DNA of 64,000 bases, taken from Roseimicrobium gellanilyticum (GTDB taxonomy: Bacteria > Verrucomicrobiota > Verrucomicrobiia > Verrucomicrobiales > Verrucomicrobiaceae). This document shows, in pieces, positions 18,061 to 26,492 of this stretch. Position numbers and translations under genes: made by a program. The notes under the pieces were generated by a model. That model made no database searches. It had not been told where the DNA came from and saw only the letters and a list, made by a program, of their open reading frames with translations. Numbering within the stretch: the first letter of the stretch is position 1; the number at the start of each line of letters is the position of its first letter. Location of the stretch: assembly GCF_003315205.1 (NCBI RefSeq), contig NZ_QNRR01000016.1, positions 1-64,000 of the forward strand. The letters run 5' to 3'.

Positions 18061-20520
18061 CTACTCGTACCTGCACTGCGCGGTCGCGTGGCAATCCTTG
18101 GAGACGGTGACTCGGAGCCAGCGGGCGGAGATGTTTTCGTCGAAGGTGTAGTCGAGGCTCTTGCCTGCGGGCACGTCGGCGGTGCGGACAGTGATCCAGT
18201 GGCCTTCGCCAGTGGGGTCGACTTGCACCACCATCTCCACGGTGTCGCTCGCGTCATGCGAGAGGGAGATGGTACGCTTGTCGTAGCCGGCAAGGAGGAA
18301 GGGGTCGGAAGGCTCGCCCGCTTTCGCGGCGGTATTCTTCCAGGGACCGCCGTAGCCCACGGGCTTGCCGAGCTTCCAGAGGTCATCAATGGCTCCGGCC
18401 CACACGGCCGCTTTGCCGTCGTCGCTGCGGATGATGTGCGGGTTGTTCGCGGGAGCATCCGCTTTCACACCGGTGAGGATGAGCAGGCCGCGATAGGAGC
18501 AGTAGTCCATGAGGCGCAGCTTGTGTGAGGATACAGGGCGCACCTTGGCGAATCCATCGGCGTTCTCCGCGGGCAGTTCGTAGAAGGTGCCGCTGACGTG
18601 GAGGAGGTCGCGCTCCGTGGCAACTTCGCGGGCGATGCGCACGAGGCCGCCGTTCGTGATGGAGTCATAAGCAGCATTCGTGCGCGGGAGGCGCCAGCGG
18701 CGCTTGCGGTCATCGGTGATGAGCACGGAAGCATCATCAAGAGTGATGACGTGATGCGGGATGGCCGCGTTCTTCTTCACATACTCGTGTGCCTTCGCGT
18801 CATCCACATGCTTGAGCTTCAGCTCGGCGTCGAGTTCGTAGTAGCCGATGTCCTCCACCTTCCCGCCGTTCACACTCATGGCGGCGAAGTGCATGGAGCG
18901 CTTGTCCTCGCCACGAGCGCGGACGAGACCTCCCAGGTGCGCGCCTTCTTCCAACGAAGCGAGACCGCTGAAGATGGCGTCGGCTTCGGTGCTGCGCTTC
19001 TCGGCATTGCTGTAGCTGAAGATAGCAGAGATTTTCTTGCCATCGGTCAGTGCCTTCAGACGGATCCATTCCGCGCCCTTCTGCTTCACGTCGCCCATGA
19101 AGTGCGAGTTACCGACGCCGCCGCCGAGGGTGGTGTCGCTGATGGTCGTCCACTGGCCATCGCCCTTGCTGATTTGCAATTCGAACTGGAAGTCCTGCGT
19201 GCCTCCGTTGCTCGACCACTGCACGTGGCGCTCCCATCCTGCGAAGAGGAAGGGGTCGGTGGTGTCTCCTGCCTTCACGTCCTCATTCAGCCACACAGCG
19301 CCGCTCGCGGTGGCGGGTCCGAGATTGTCGGGTGTATCGGAAGAGGTGAACCACAGATTCGAGTGTGACTGGCCGGGGCCTGCGATCTCGCCCTTCACCT
19401 TGCGCTTGTTCAGGAACTCGGACTTCGCGCTGTCATCGCAGCCGAAGACGAGACGATCATTCCACCGGGTGAAGTCGCCGATGACCTTCAGATACGCGGA
19501 GCGTGGGCGGATGCCGGCGCTGTTCGCCACGGAGAAGGTCTTGGGGAAATGCCAGAACATGCCGTGCATGGTCATGAGCAGCTCGGGCTTCTCCGGCATA
19601 CCGATGTCGCGGATACGGGGCCATTCGGTATTCCAACCGTGGGCGCCATCGTAGCTGTGGCTCGCCTTGGGCAGGCGATAGCTGTGCCACTTGCCGCCAT
19701 CCATCACCATGAGAATGAGTGAGCGGTGATCCCAGCCCACGCTCCATACAGGATCCGTGTCGGGGTTCGCATTGCCATAGATGCCGCCGGGGCCGGTGAC
19801 TTCGGTGAATTGATTGCGGCGCACCACAGTCCACTGGTCTGCCTTGCCATCCCACTCGGCAAGCACGCCGGAGGGCACCCGCGGGTCCTTCAGCGCTTCC
19901 TTCGCGTGGTCGCCGTTGTTGGCATAGATGAGCCTGCCGTGGCCGCTGTAGAGTCCCTTGCCGTGGTAGCCGGGGAGGTCGGCGTGGCGTCCCTGCTTCA
20001 CCTGCTCATCTGTCCAGAGCTCTTTGGCTTCGAGGGTCTTCACATCCACCTCGTAGATGCCCTCCTCCATGGTGGCGTAGTAGATCTTGTTCGCCGGGTC
20101 GGTCAGGTGGCGGGCATTGCCGGTGTGCCGGCCGTACATCTGCTTCGGAGTGATGACGCGCACCGCGCCCTTGTCATCGATGACATAGGGTCCGATGAAG
20201 AGCTGGTTCGACTCGCGGTGAACCATGCGGTTCGCGGGCGTGCCGCCGACGCTCTCAGGGCGCACGGTTTGCACGAGATCCGGGGAGACTTCGTAGAGCT
20301 TGTCCGAGGAGCCGGTGGGTTTGTGCGGGGCGTAGGTGATGACCCAGAGCTTCCCTGCCCAGGGCACCACGGCGCCGGTGCCGCACTCGCCTTCGTTGTT
20401 GTACATGGCGAGGCCGGGATAGATGCCGCTGAGCTGGATGGGCGTGGGCTCAGCGGACTGGAGTGGGGCTATAGACGCGAATAGGCCAAGGGCCAGGAGA
20501 GCTCTGAGGAAGGGCTTCAT
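18061..20520 (-). CDS. Large exported protein of unknown function with a duplicated module
   Basis: An 819-residue protein with a signal peptide (cleaved near QSA). The first 400 residues look like a beta-propeller (many W/Y-rich beta strands, 'LIYANNGDHA', 'PGGIYGN'). Two later segments repeat the same beginning, D-P-F-L-F-A-G-W (about 420) and D-P-F-L-L-A-G-Y (about 735), followed by beta-sandwich-like sequence ending A-R-W-L-R-V, which suggests a duplicated carbohydrate-binding or F5/8-like module. No catalytic residues could be assigned. Such proteins are common in sugar-degrading Verrucomicrobiota and Planctomycetes. Function unknown. Confidence 0.65.
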   Translation of the reverse strand: MKPFLRALLALGLFASIAPLQSAEPTPIQLSGIYPGLAMYNNEGECGTGAVVPWAGKLWVITYAPHKPTGSSDKLYEVSPDLVQTVRPESVGGTPANRMVHRESNQLFIGPYVIDDKGAVRVITPKQMYGRHTGNARHLTDPANKIYYATMEEGIYEVDVKTLEAKELWTDEQVKQGRHADLPGYHGKGLYSGHGRLIYANNGDHAKEALKDPRVPSGVLAEWDGKADQWTVVRRNQFTEVTGPGGIYGNANPDTDPVWSVGWDHRSLILMVMDGGKWHSYRLPKASHSYDGAHGWNTEWPRIRDIGMPEKPELLMTMHGMFWHFPKTFSVANSAGIRPRSAYLKVIGDFTRWNDRLVFGCDDSAKSEFLNKRKVKGEIAGPGQSHSNLWFTSSDTPDNLGPATASGAVWLNEDVKAGDTTDPFLFAGWERHVQWSSNGGTQDFQFELQISKGDGQWTTISDTTLGGGVGNSHFMGDVKQKGAEWIRLKALTDGKKISAIFSYSNAEKRSTEADAIFSGLASLEEGAHLGGLVRARGEDKRSMHFAAMSVNGGKVEDIGYYELDAELKLKHVDDAKAHEYVKKNAAIPHHVITLDDASVLITDDRKRRWRLPRTNAAYDSITNGGLVRIAREVATERDLLHVSGTFYELPAENADGFAKVRPVSSHKLRLMDYCSYRGLLILTGVKADAPANNPHIIRSDDGKAAVWAGAIDDLWKLGKPVGYGGPWKNTAAKAGEPSDPFLLAGYDKRTISLSHDASDTVEMVVQVDPTGEGHWITVRTADVPAGKSLDYTFDENISARWLRVTVSKDCHATAQCRYE

Positions 20521-20618
20521 GCGACACCATGAGTCTGGATCTTGGGCGATTGGACAAGGAAAATCGGTCGAATACAGGCGGGGTCGGGTGGGCCGGGAAC
20601 TACGGATGCGAGGCGGGC

Positions 20619-20682
20619 TGCATTGGATTCAACACAGAGCCACAGAGGCGCAGAGGAACTTCGGAGACTGAGGTTGAGGGCT
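20619..20682. repeat. Dispersed repeat, cagaggcgcagagg family
   Basis: One arm of the family found also at 25976-26038, 43848-43900, 44002-44053, 53968-54010 and 56618-56680. It begins ctgcattggattcaacac and continues with cagagg/cgcagagg words to acttcggagactga. It lies in the 193-bp gap between two minus-strand genes and codes for nothing. Confidence 0.85.
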
Positions 20683-20713
20683 GACATCGGCACCATAACC
20701 GTCTTTGAAATGC

Positions 20714-22039
20714 CTACTTCGCCGGCAATTTTTTTACCTCGGACAGTAGTTCTTGGATCCTTGTGTCGCGCTGCGGATGTGTTTCGTCCAGGCTCCATGG
20801 TCTACCGAGGATGATGGCCACATACCGGGAGACAACGTCGCATTTACGGAGGCGAAGCCGACGTGCGGCCATGCCGGCCTCGGTTCCCAAGCGGTCGGTG
20901 TAGCTCACGGGAATCTGGCTGGAGAGGAGAGGGAGCAGGTAGGGCAACGCATCTTTCCCACTGGCCAACAAGAGCTTTCCAAATTCAAGGTCCTGCCACT
21001 CTGTCCCGTCCATCCCAGACCAGCTATAATCATCCACGTAGTCAAAATCGCCGAGGAATGCACAGAGGATTTGAGCGGTGAGAGCGTGGTCGACTTCTTT
21101 TGCTTTCTCCTTATTTTTTAGATGGAGATAGAAGAGAGCCAGCAGCGACTCCGTGCCGGGATGGGCCACGACGTAGACACGAAGTTTCTCTTCACGTCCT
21201 TCGAGCTGCTTCCACACGTCTTGCAGCTTCACATCTGTGTCGAACGCGAAGAGGGCGCCTCGTAGGGAAATCCACGCCAGCTTTGCAATCACCTCGTCAT
21301 CGTATCCATCGTCCGCGACTTTCTGGTTTGGCAGGGGAGCCACCAGTCCCTGGGCCTGCAGCTTGGAAACGAGTACGTTCATCGCGGCATCTCGCTCCTT
21401 ATGCGTGGATTCTATCTTCCAGGGTTGTCCCGCGATCTCTGCCGCGACCGCATAGGCGATGTCGCACTTCCGCAGACGACGCTGGATCGCCAAGTCATTT
21501 GAGTTCGGTGGGGCAGTAATGCTGTATTCGATGGCGACACGCTTTTGCATCAATGGCAGGAGATGCTGCAAAGCAATGCGGCCACATTTCACCAGTTGTT
21601 CCGCGGCGAAGCCCAACTCTATCGTAGGGGTTCCCTCCTGAATGAGCAGCCAATCCTCAGCATCCTCGAAGTCTGAAAGCCAAGCAGTCAATATCTGAGC
21701 CTGGATATCGGGCGCCACTTCCTCCCGCTGAGCGAGGAGCAACATCAAGGGCAGGAACCCGTTTGAACCTCGACGCTCCTGCACGAGTTTCCGGAGTTCC
21801 TCCCGCTGAGCGGCCACCTCCCGCCAGTCACTGTACTTAAGGAATGAGCTGAAGGTCCAGCCACCCTGGGAATTTCGGCTCAAGTCTTCCATGGAGACTT
21901 TTGAAATTCTCCAGTTTGGGTCGGCATTTTCCTTGTAGACCAATGCTGGAATCTCACTGGAGACGCGAGAATCGCCAAGAAAGGCGAGAAGGAACAGGGC
22001 ACATGCTGTTTTGAGGGCCTGGGATTTTAGCAATGGCAT
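20714..22039 (-). CDS. Exported protein of unknown function with an internal duplication
   Basis: A 441-residue protein starting at MPLLKSQALK with a signal peptide. Two halves repeat: about 150-230 (ALQHLLPLMQKR ... RRLRKCDIAY ... GQPWKIESTHKERD) and about 360-435 (ALPYLLPLLSSQ ... RRLRLRKCDVVS ... GRPWSLDETHPQRD). Both are helical, HEAT- or armadillo-like, so the protein probably arose by duplication of a domain of about 170 residues. An upstream extension to 22195 lies in a dispersed repeat and is rejected. Base composition is less GC-rich than the neighbours, which hints at transfer. Function unknown. Confidence 0.6.
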   Translation of the reverse strand: MPLLKSQALKTACALFLLAFLGDSRVSSEIPALVYKENADPNWRISKVSMEDLSRNSQGGWTFSSFLKYSDWREVAAQREELRKLVQERRGSNGFLPLMLLLAQREEVAPDIQAQILTAWLSDFEDAEDWLLIQEGTPTIELGFAAEQLVKCGRIALQHLLPLMQKRVAIEYSITAPPNSNDLAIQRRLRKCDIAYAVAAEIAGQPWKIESTHKERDAAMNVLVSKLQAQGLVAPLPNQKVADDGYDDEVIAKLAWISLRGALFAFDTDVKLQDVWKQLEGREEKLRVYVVAHPGTESLLALFYLHLKNKEKAKEVDHALTAQILCAFLGDFDYVDDYSWSGMDGTEWQDLEFGKLLLASGKDALPYLLPLLSSQIPVSYTDRLGTEAGMAARRLRLRKCDVVSRYVAIILGRPWSLDETHPQRDTRIQELLSEVKKLPAK

Positions 22040-22108
22040 GAGCGGGGGCTGGGATGAACTGAGTTGTGTTCTATCAGGTTCTGCCTTCCTCCGCCAGCTT
22101 GGAAAGTG

Positions 22109-22203
22109 TGGCGACTTCGTCGCGGTGAAGCGTGCAGCAGGCTGCACTTGAGGAAAGCGGCAGCAGGGCTGCGCGCAGTCCAAGGCCTTCGGCACAGCTT
22201 CTA
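22109..22203. repeat. Half copy of the 'gcagcaggctgc' dispersed repeat
   Basis: The sequence ggcgacttcgtcgcggtgaa through ccaaggccttcggcacagct is nearly identical to the right halves of complete copies at 26095-26305 and 53695-53910. It occupies most of the gap between divergent genes at 22039 and 22339 and creates artificial upstream extensions of both. Confidence 0.9.
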
Positions 22204-22338
22204 AATCGTTACCCTCACGCTCATGCGCTACGTGAGCTGCTGGATTTCTTCTTTGACGCCCTTGATCTGCTACCTCCCATGATTTCAGTGATGAGCGTCG
22301 CTTCGCTCCAGCGTTCTCTCTTCCCTCGCCTGCTCACC

Positions 22339-25300
22339 ATGCTCCGTTTCTCGCTCACTACTCCCCTCGCCTGTATAGCTCTGCCACTCGCGGTCCTTGC
22401 CGTGGATGACAAGCCACTTGGCAAGCCAGACAGCGCAGGTGGTTTGCAGCCGTATGAGCGGAAGGCGGAGCCGGGCATCGCGCCGGCGTCGCAGGAAGGA
22501 ACGCAGGTACTGAAACAGCTCGGACTGCCGGCGGGGATGAAGGCGGACCTGTGGGCGGCGGAGCCGGAGCTCGCGAATCCGGTGGCGCTGAGTGTGGATG
22601 AGAAGGGACGTGTCTTCGTGGCGGAGACGCATCGGCTCGGGTCCAGTGTGCTGGATATCCGGAACTACATGTTCATGCTGGAGGATGATCTCGCCTGCCG
22701 CACGGTGGCGGACCGCATCGCCATGTGTAAGAAACACTTCGGTGAGAAGTTTGCGGACCTGGAGAAGGAGGAGGACTTCATCCGCTTGATGGAAGACCGC
22801 GACCACGATGGCAAGGCGGACTTCACGAGCCTATATGCGCGAGGGTTCAACCATGCGGAGGATGGCATTCCCGCAGGCGTGCTGGCGCGTCAAGGCACGG
22901 TGTGGGCCACGATCATTCCGAACCTGTGGAAGTTTGATGGGACGAATGACAAGGGCGAGGCGGTGACGAAGAAGTCGCTGAGCTATGGCTATGGTGTGCG
23001 CTTTGGCTACACGGGGCATGACATGCACGGGCTCATCCTTGGGCCGGACGGGCGTTTGTATTTCAGCATCGGCGACCGCGCAGCGAATGTGGAGCTGCCG
23101 GATGGACGTCGCATCGAGAATGTGGACAGCGGCGCGGTCTTCCGCTGTGAGCAGGATGGCAGCAAGCTGGAGATCATCCACTGGGGTCTGCGCAATCCAC
23201 AGGAGCTGGCCTTTGACGACCATGGGAATCTCTTCACGGGCGACAATGACTTCGACTACGGGGACACGGAGCGGCTGGTGTATGTGGTGGAGGGTGGCGA
23301 CAGCGGCTGGCGTGTGGGGTATCAACACCCGCCCATGGGCAAGGAGCGCGTGCCGTGGAAGTCCGAGCAGATCTGGATGTCCTTCAAGAGCAGCCAGGAG
23401 AAATACAACGGCGTGCCGAACCCGAAGGTGAATGAAGACCTCGGGGTGCGACCGGCGGCGTATCTGCCTCCGGTCTCGAACATCGGCGATGGTCCCAGCG
23501 GTCTGCTCTTTGACACGGGCACGGGGATTTCACCGCAGTTCCGCAACCACTTCCTGCTGTGCCATAGCAAGGGCAGCTATGCGAAGAGTGAGATCCGCGC
23601 CTTCACGCTGAAGGAAGATGGCGCGAGCTTCACTCTGGGCGAGACGAAACCCTTCCTGCAATTCATCCACAGCCCGGACCTCGACCTCGCGCCGGATGGT
23701 TCTGTCTACGTGCTGGACTGGGCGGAGACGATGAGCAAGACCGCGAAGGGTCGCATCTTCCGCGTGTATGACCCCGCTGTGCTGGCCGACCCGCTCACAC
23801 TGGAGACGAAGAAGTATCTGGAGGAAGGCATGAAGTCACGTGATGTCGCCGAGCTGACGAAGCTGCTCGCGCATGCCGACCGTCGCGTGCGCATGGAGGC
23901 GGAGTTCGAACTTGCGGCGCGTGGGAAGGAAGGGCGTGCGGCGCTGGAGAAGGCGGCGGCGAAGAAGGATGTGGTGGCAGATGCGAGGCTGGCAAGGCTC
24001 GCGCGGCTGCATGCCATCTGGGGACTGGGCATTCAGGGGCGCAAGGACACCAGCGCGTGTGAGAGCCTCCCTGCCCTGCTGAAGGATGCGGACAGCGAAG
24101 TGCGGGCGCAGGTGGCGAAGGTGCTGGGGGATGTGAAGTACGGGGAGGCGACGGGGGCGCTGGCGATACGGTTGCAGGATGATGCACCACGCGTGCAGTA
24201 CTTTGCCGCACAAGCGTTGGGCAAACTGAAGGCGAAGCAGGCGGTGACGGGGATCATCGAACTCATCAAGCAGAACAACAACAAGGACGCCTATCTGCGG
24301 CATGCGTGTGTGATGGCGCTTTATGGGATGGCCACAAAGTCGAGTGACCTGTTGCCGCCGAAGCAACTGCAACCAGACAGTGCCTTTGATGAAGTCATCA
24401 TGGACTTCCTGGACGAGTCTATGCGCTCCAATGAACCCGGCGTCCCACTCGCGGTGACCTTGGTCGGGCGCAGGCTACACGGGGGGAGTCATAGATTGCC
24501 CGTAGAAGCTGTGTACTGCAAAGCCAAAGACCCAAACGTGCGGGCACAGGTGCGGGCCGAAGCAGCGCGGGTCATCACAGAAGACTTCGCAATATACAAT
24601 GGCCTCGTCTCTGAGCAGGGAGGAGCCGGCATGTATTTCCCGCTGAATCCCGTCAGCAACGCACGAACGCTTTATGCCTGGTTTCTAATAGATGCCTTTA
24701 GTGAAGACCGGGAAAGGGCAGCTGACAGGGATGAGAAGTATGCCCAGAATATGGCGGACGTCGCTGCGGCAATGGATGATGAACATTATACTTTGGAAAA
24801 CAAGCTCGATGCCCTCACCTACCTCGGTGATTGGGCCACGCCACAGACGCGCAATCGTTTCACGGGCCTCACCTTTACAAAGAAGTGGCAACCTTGTGGA
24901 GGGAAGTATGCCATTGATGCCATAGAGGAATACTGGGAGAAACTGATGAGTCCCAAGCAAGACATCCAAGTGCGCGTAGCCGCCGTCGCTGCTGTGCGGA
25001 AGCTCAAGGCGGATGGCTTCGCACCGAAGATGGCAGCCATCGTGAAGGACAAGGCTCAGCCTGTGGAACTGCGTCTCGCCGCGTTGGAAGCACTGGGCGA
25101 CTGGCGAAATGTCGCAGCGCTGAACGAGGCCATCACGGCAGCACAAGAGAGTGGCGAGGCTTCGCTGAAGCGGGCCACGCTGAAGCTGTTGCCGAAGGTG
25201 GATGCGGAGCGCGCGGTGGCGGTGTTGGAAGCGACGTTGGATGGCAAGGATGCGGCGGCGCAGCGTGAAGCGCTGGTGGTGCTGGGCACGTTACCAGCGC

Positions 25301-25920
25301 ACGGCAAGGCGGATGCGCTGATCGCGGCACAGGTGGACAGGCTCATCGCGGGCCAGGTGGCTCCGGGAGCGATGCTGGAGGTGATGGAGACGGCGAAGCG
25401 TCGTGAGGATGGCGCGGTGAAAGCGAAGCTGCAGCAGTACCTGCAGTCGCTGCCGCAGACACGCACGGCAGCGGCGTTTCCGCAGTTGCTGCAAGGCGGT
25501 GATGTGGCTGCGGGGAAGAAGGTCTTCTTCGAGCACACGGCGGCGCAGTGCCTGCGGTGTCACAAGATCGGTGGCAAGGGCAGCGAGGTGGGCCCCACGC
25601 TGGATGGCATCAGCAAGAAGCATCCTCGGGAGTACCTGCTGGAGGCCGTGCTGTTCCCCAACAACAACATCGCCCCCGGATTCGAAATGACCATGGTGGT
25701 GCTGAAGGATGGCAAGAGCTACGGCGGCATGGTGCGCAAGGAGACGGACACCGAACTGCAACTCAGTGCCCCTGTGCCAAACGCGCCCGTGGACACCGTG
25801 AAGAAGGCGGACATCCAGACCCGCGCGCCGGGTATCTCGGCGATGCCGGAGATGATGCAGCAGGTGCTGACGCAGCGGGAGATTCGGGACCTGGTGGCGT
25901 ATCTGGCTTCACTGAAGTGA
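22339..25920 (+). CDS. PVC-type membrane-bound dehydrogenase: propeller, HEAT repeats, cytochrome c
   Basis: A 1193-residue exported protein starting at MLRFSLTTPL (signal peptide). Domains in order: a sorbosone/glucose-dehydrogenase-like beta-propeller (about 50-480, with 'LILGPDGRLYFSIGDRA'), HEAT repeats (about 500-1030), and a C-terminal heme-binding domain of the Planctomycetes-Verrucomicrobia type with C-L-R-C-H (1071-1075) and a distal region G-F-E-M-T. This family is a hallmark of the PVC superphylum and is thought to oxidise sugars or related compounds in the periplasm. Residues about 680-900 (24380-25050) have noticeably lower GC and poorer codon bias than the rest, suggesting an inserted or recombined section. 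Confidence 0.9.
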   Translation: MLRFSLTTPLACIALPLAVLAVDDKPLGKPDSAGGLQPYERKAEPGIAPASQEGTQVLKQLGLPAGMKADLWAAEPELANPVALSVDEKGRVFVAETHRLGSSVLDIRNYMFMLEDDLACRTVADRIAMCKKHFGEKFADLEKEEDFIRLMEDRDHDGKADFTSLYARGFNHAEDGIPAGVLARQGTVWATIIPNLWKFDGTNDKGEAVTKKSLSYGYGVRFGYTGHDMHGLILGPDGRLYFSIGDRAANVELPDGRRIENVDSGAVFRCEQDGSKLEIIHWGLRNPQELAFDDHGNLFTGDNDFDYGDTERLVYVVEGGDSGWRVGYQHPPMGKERVPWKSEQIWMSFKSSQEKYNGVPNPKVNEDLGVRPAAYLPPVSNIGDGPSGLLFDTGTGISPQFRNHFLLCHSKGSYAKSEIRAFTLKEDGASFTLGETKPFLQFIHSPDLDLAPDGSVYVLDWAETMSKTAKGRIFRVYDPAVLADPLTLETKKYLEEGMKSRDVAELTKLLAHADRRVRMEAEFELAARGKEGRAALEKAAAKKDVVADARLARLARLHAIWGLGIQGRKDTSACESLPALLKDADSEVRAQVAKVLGDVKYGEATGALAIRLQDDAPRVQYFAAQALGKLKAKQAVTGIIELIKQNNNKDAYLRHACVMALYGMATKSSDLLPPKQLQPDSAFDEVIMDFLDESMRSNEPGVPLAVTLVGRRLHGGSHRLPVEAVYCKAKDPNVRAQVRAEAARVITEDFAIYNGLVSEQGGAGMYFPLNPVSNARTLYAWFLIDAFSEDRERAADRDEKYAQNMADVAAAMDDEHYTLENKLDALTYLGDWATPQTRNRFTGLTFTKKWQPCGGKYAIDAIEEYWEKLMSPKQDIQVRVAAVAAVRKLKADGFAPKMAAIVKDKAQPVELRLAALEALGDWRNVAALNEAITAAQESGEASLKRATLKLLPKVDAERAVAVLEATLDGKDAAAQREALVVLGTLPAHGKADALIAAQVDRLIAGQVAPGAMLEVMETAKRREDGAVKAKLQQYLQSLPQTRTAAAFPQLLQGGDVAAGKKVFFEHTAAQCLRCHKIGGKGSEVGPTLDGISKKHPREYLLEAVLFPNNNIAPGFEMTMVVLKDGKSYGGMVRKETDTELQLSAPVPNAPVDTVKKADIQTRAPGISAMPEMMQQVLTQREIRDLVAYLASLK

Positions 25921-25975
25921 AGAGTGCAATGTCAATGCGGGCGGGTTTGGGTGGCCGGAACCTACGGGTGCGCGG

Positions 25976-26038
25976 CGGGCTGCATTGGATTCAACGCAGA
26001 GACACAGAGACGCAGAGGAACTTCGGAGACTGAGAATG
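25976..26038. repeat. Dispersed repeat, cagagacgcagagg family
   Basis: A second isolated arm of this family, nearly identical to 20619-20682 and in the same orientation. It lies just after the stop of the PVC cytochrome gene. Confidence 0.85.
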
Positions 26039-26094
26039 CGGCGAAGTTGGGGTGTTTCCTTCAAGAAGGGAGAATCACACGACAGATCCAGATG

Positions 26095-26310
26095 CTGTGA
26101 CGCGCAGCGGCCTTGGACTGCGTGCAGCCTGCTGCCGCTTTCCAGAGTCCGCAGCCTGCTGCGGCGATGGTGACACTCGCTTGTCGTATGACGTGCCCAA
26201 AAAGCTTGGCGACTACGTCGCGGTGAAAGCGTGCAGCAGGCTGCACTTGAGGAAAGCGGCAGCAGGGCTGCGCGCAGTCCAAGGCCTTCGGCACAACTTC
26301 CCTATCGTTC
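26095..26310. repeat. Complete palindromic copy of the 'gcagcaggctgc' repeat
   Basis: The left part (gccttggactgcgtgcagcc, then gccgctttccagagtccgca) is the reverse complement of the right part (gcagcaggctgcacttgagg, then aaagcggcagcagggctgcg and gcgcagtccaaggc). Together they make a palindromic unit of about 215 bp with a central 'gcgatggtgacactcgct' segment. The rest of the 570-bp gap 25921-26492 holds one more repeat arm and about 180 bp without recognisable features before araB. Confidence 0.88.
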
Positions 26311-26492
26311 CCTTACGCTCATGTGCATCAAGGGTCCGTGCGATTGCGTCGAATCCGCAGTTCGGAAAAGCTGCCCATTCAGATTTTGGCATTGCGCCCC
26401 GTGGCAAAAAACTCAACATGGGCACCGCACGCAACTGAGCGCCTCTTCCGTGTCTTGAAACAGGGGTGAGGTGCTATCTCCTTCCTCTTCCC

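Noticed and set aside
22040-22338. N-terminal extensions of both divergent genes into the intergenic region
   Set aside because: The extra codons lie in a dispersed repeat found elsewhere, and inner starts give normal signal peptides.
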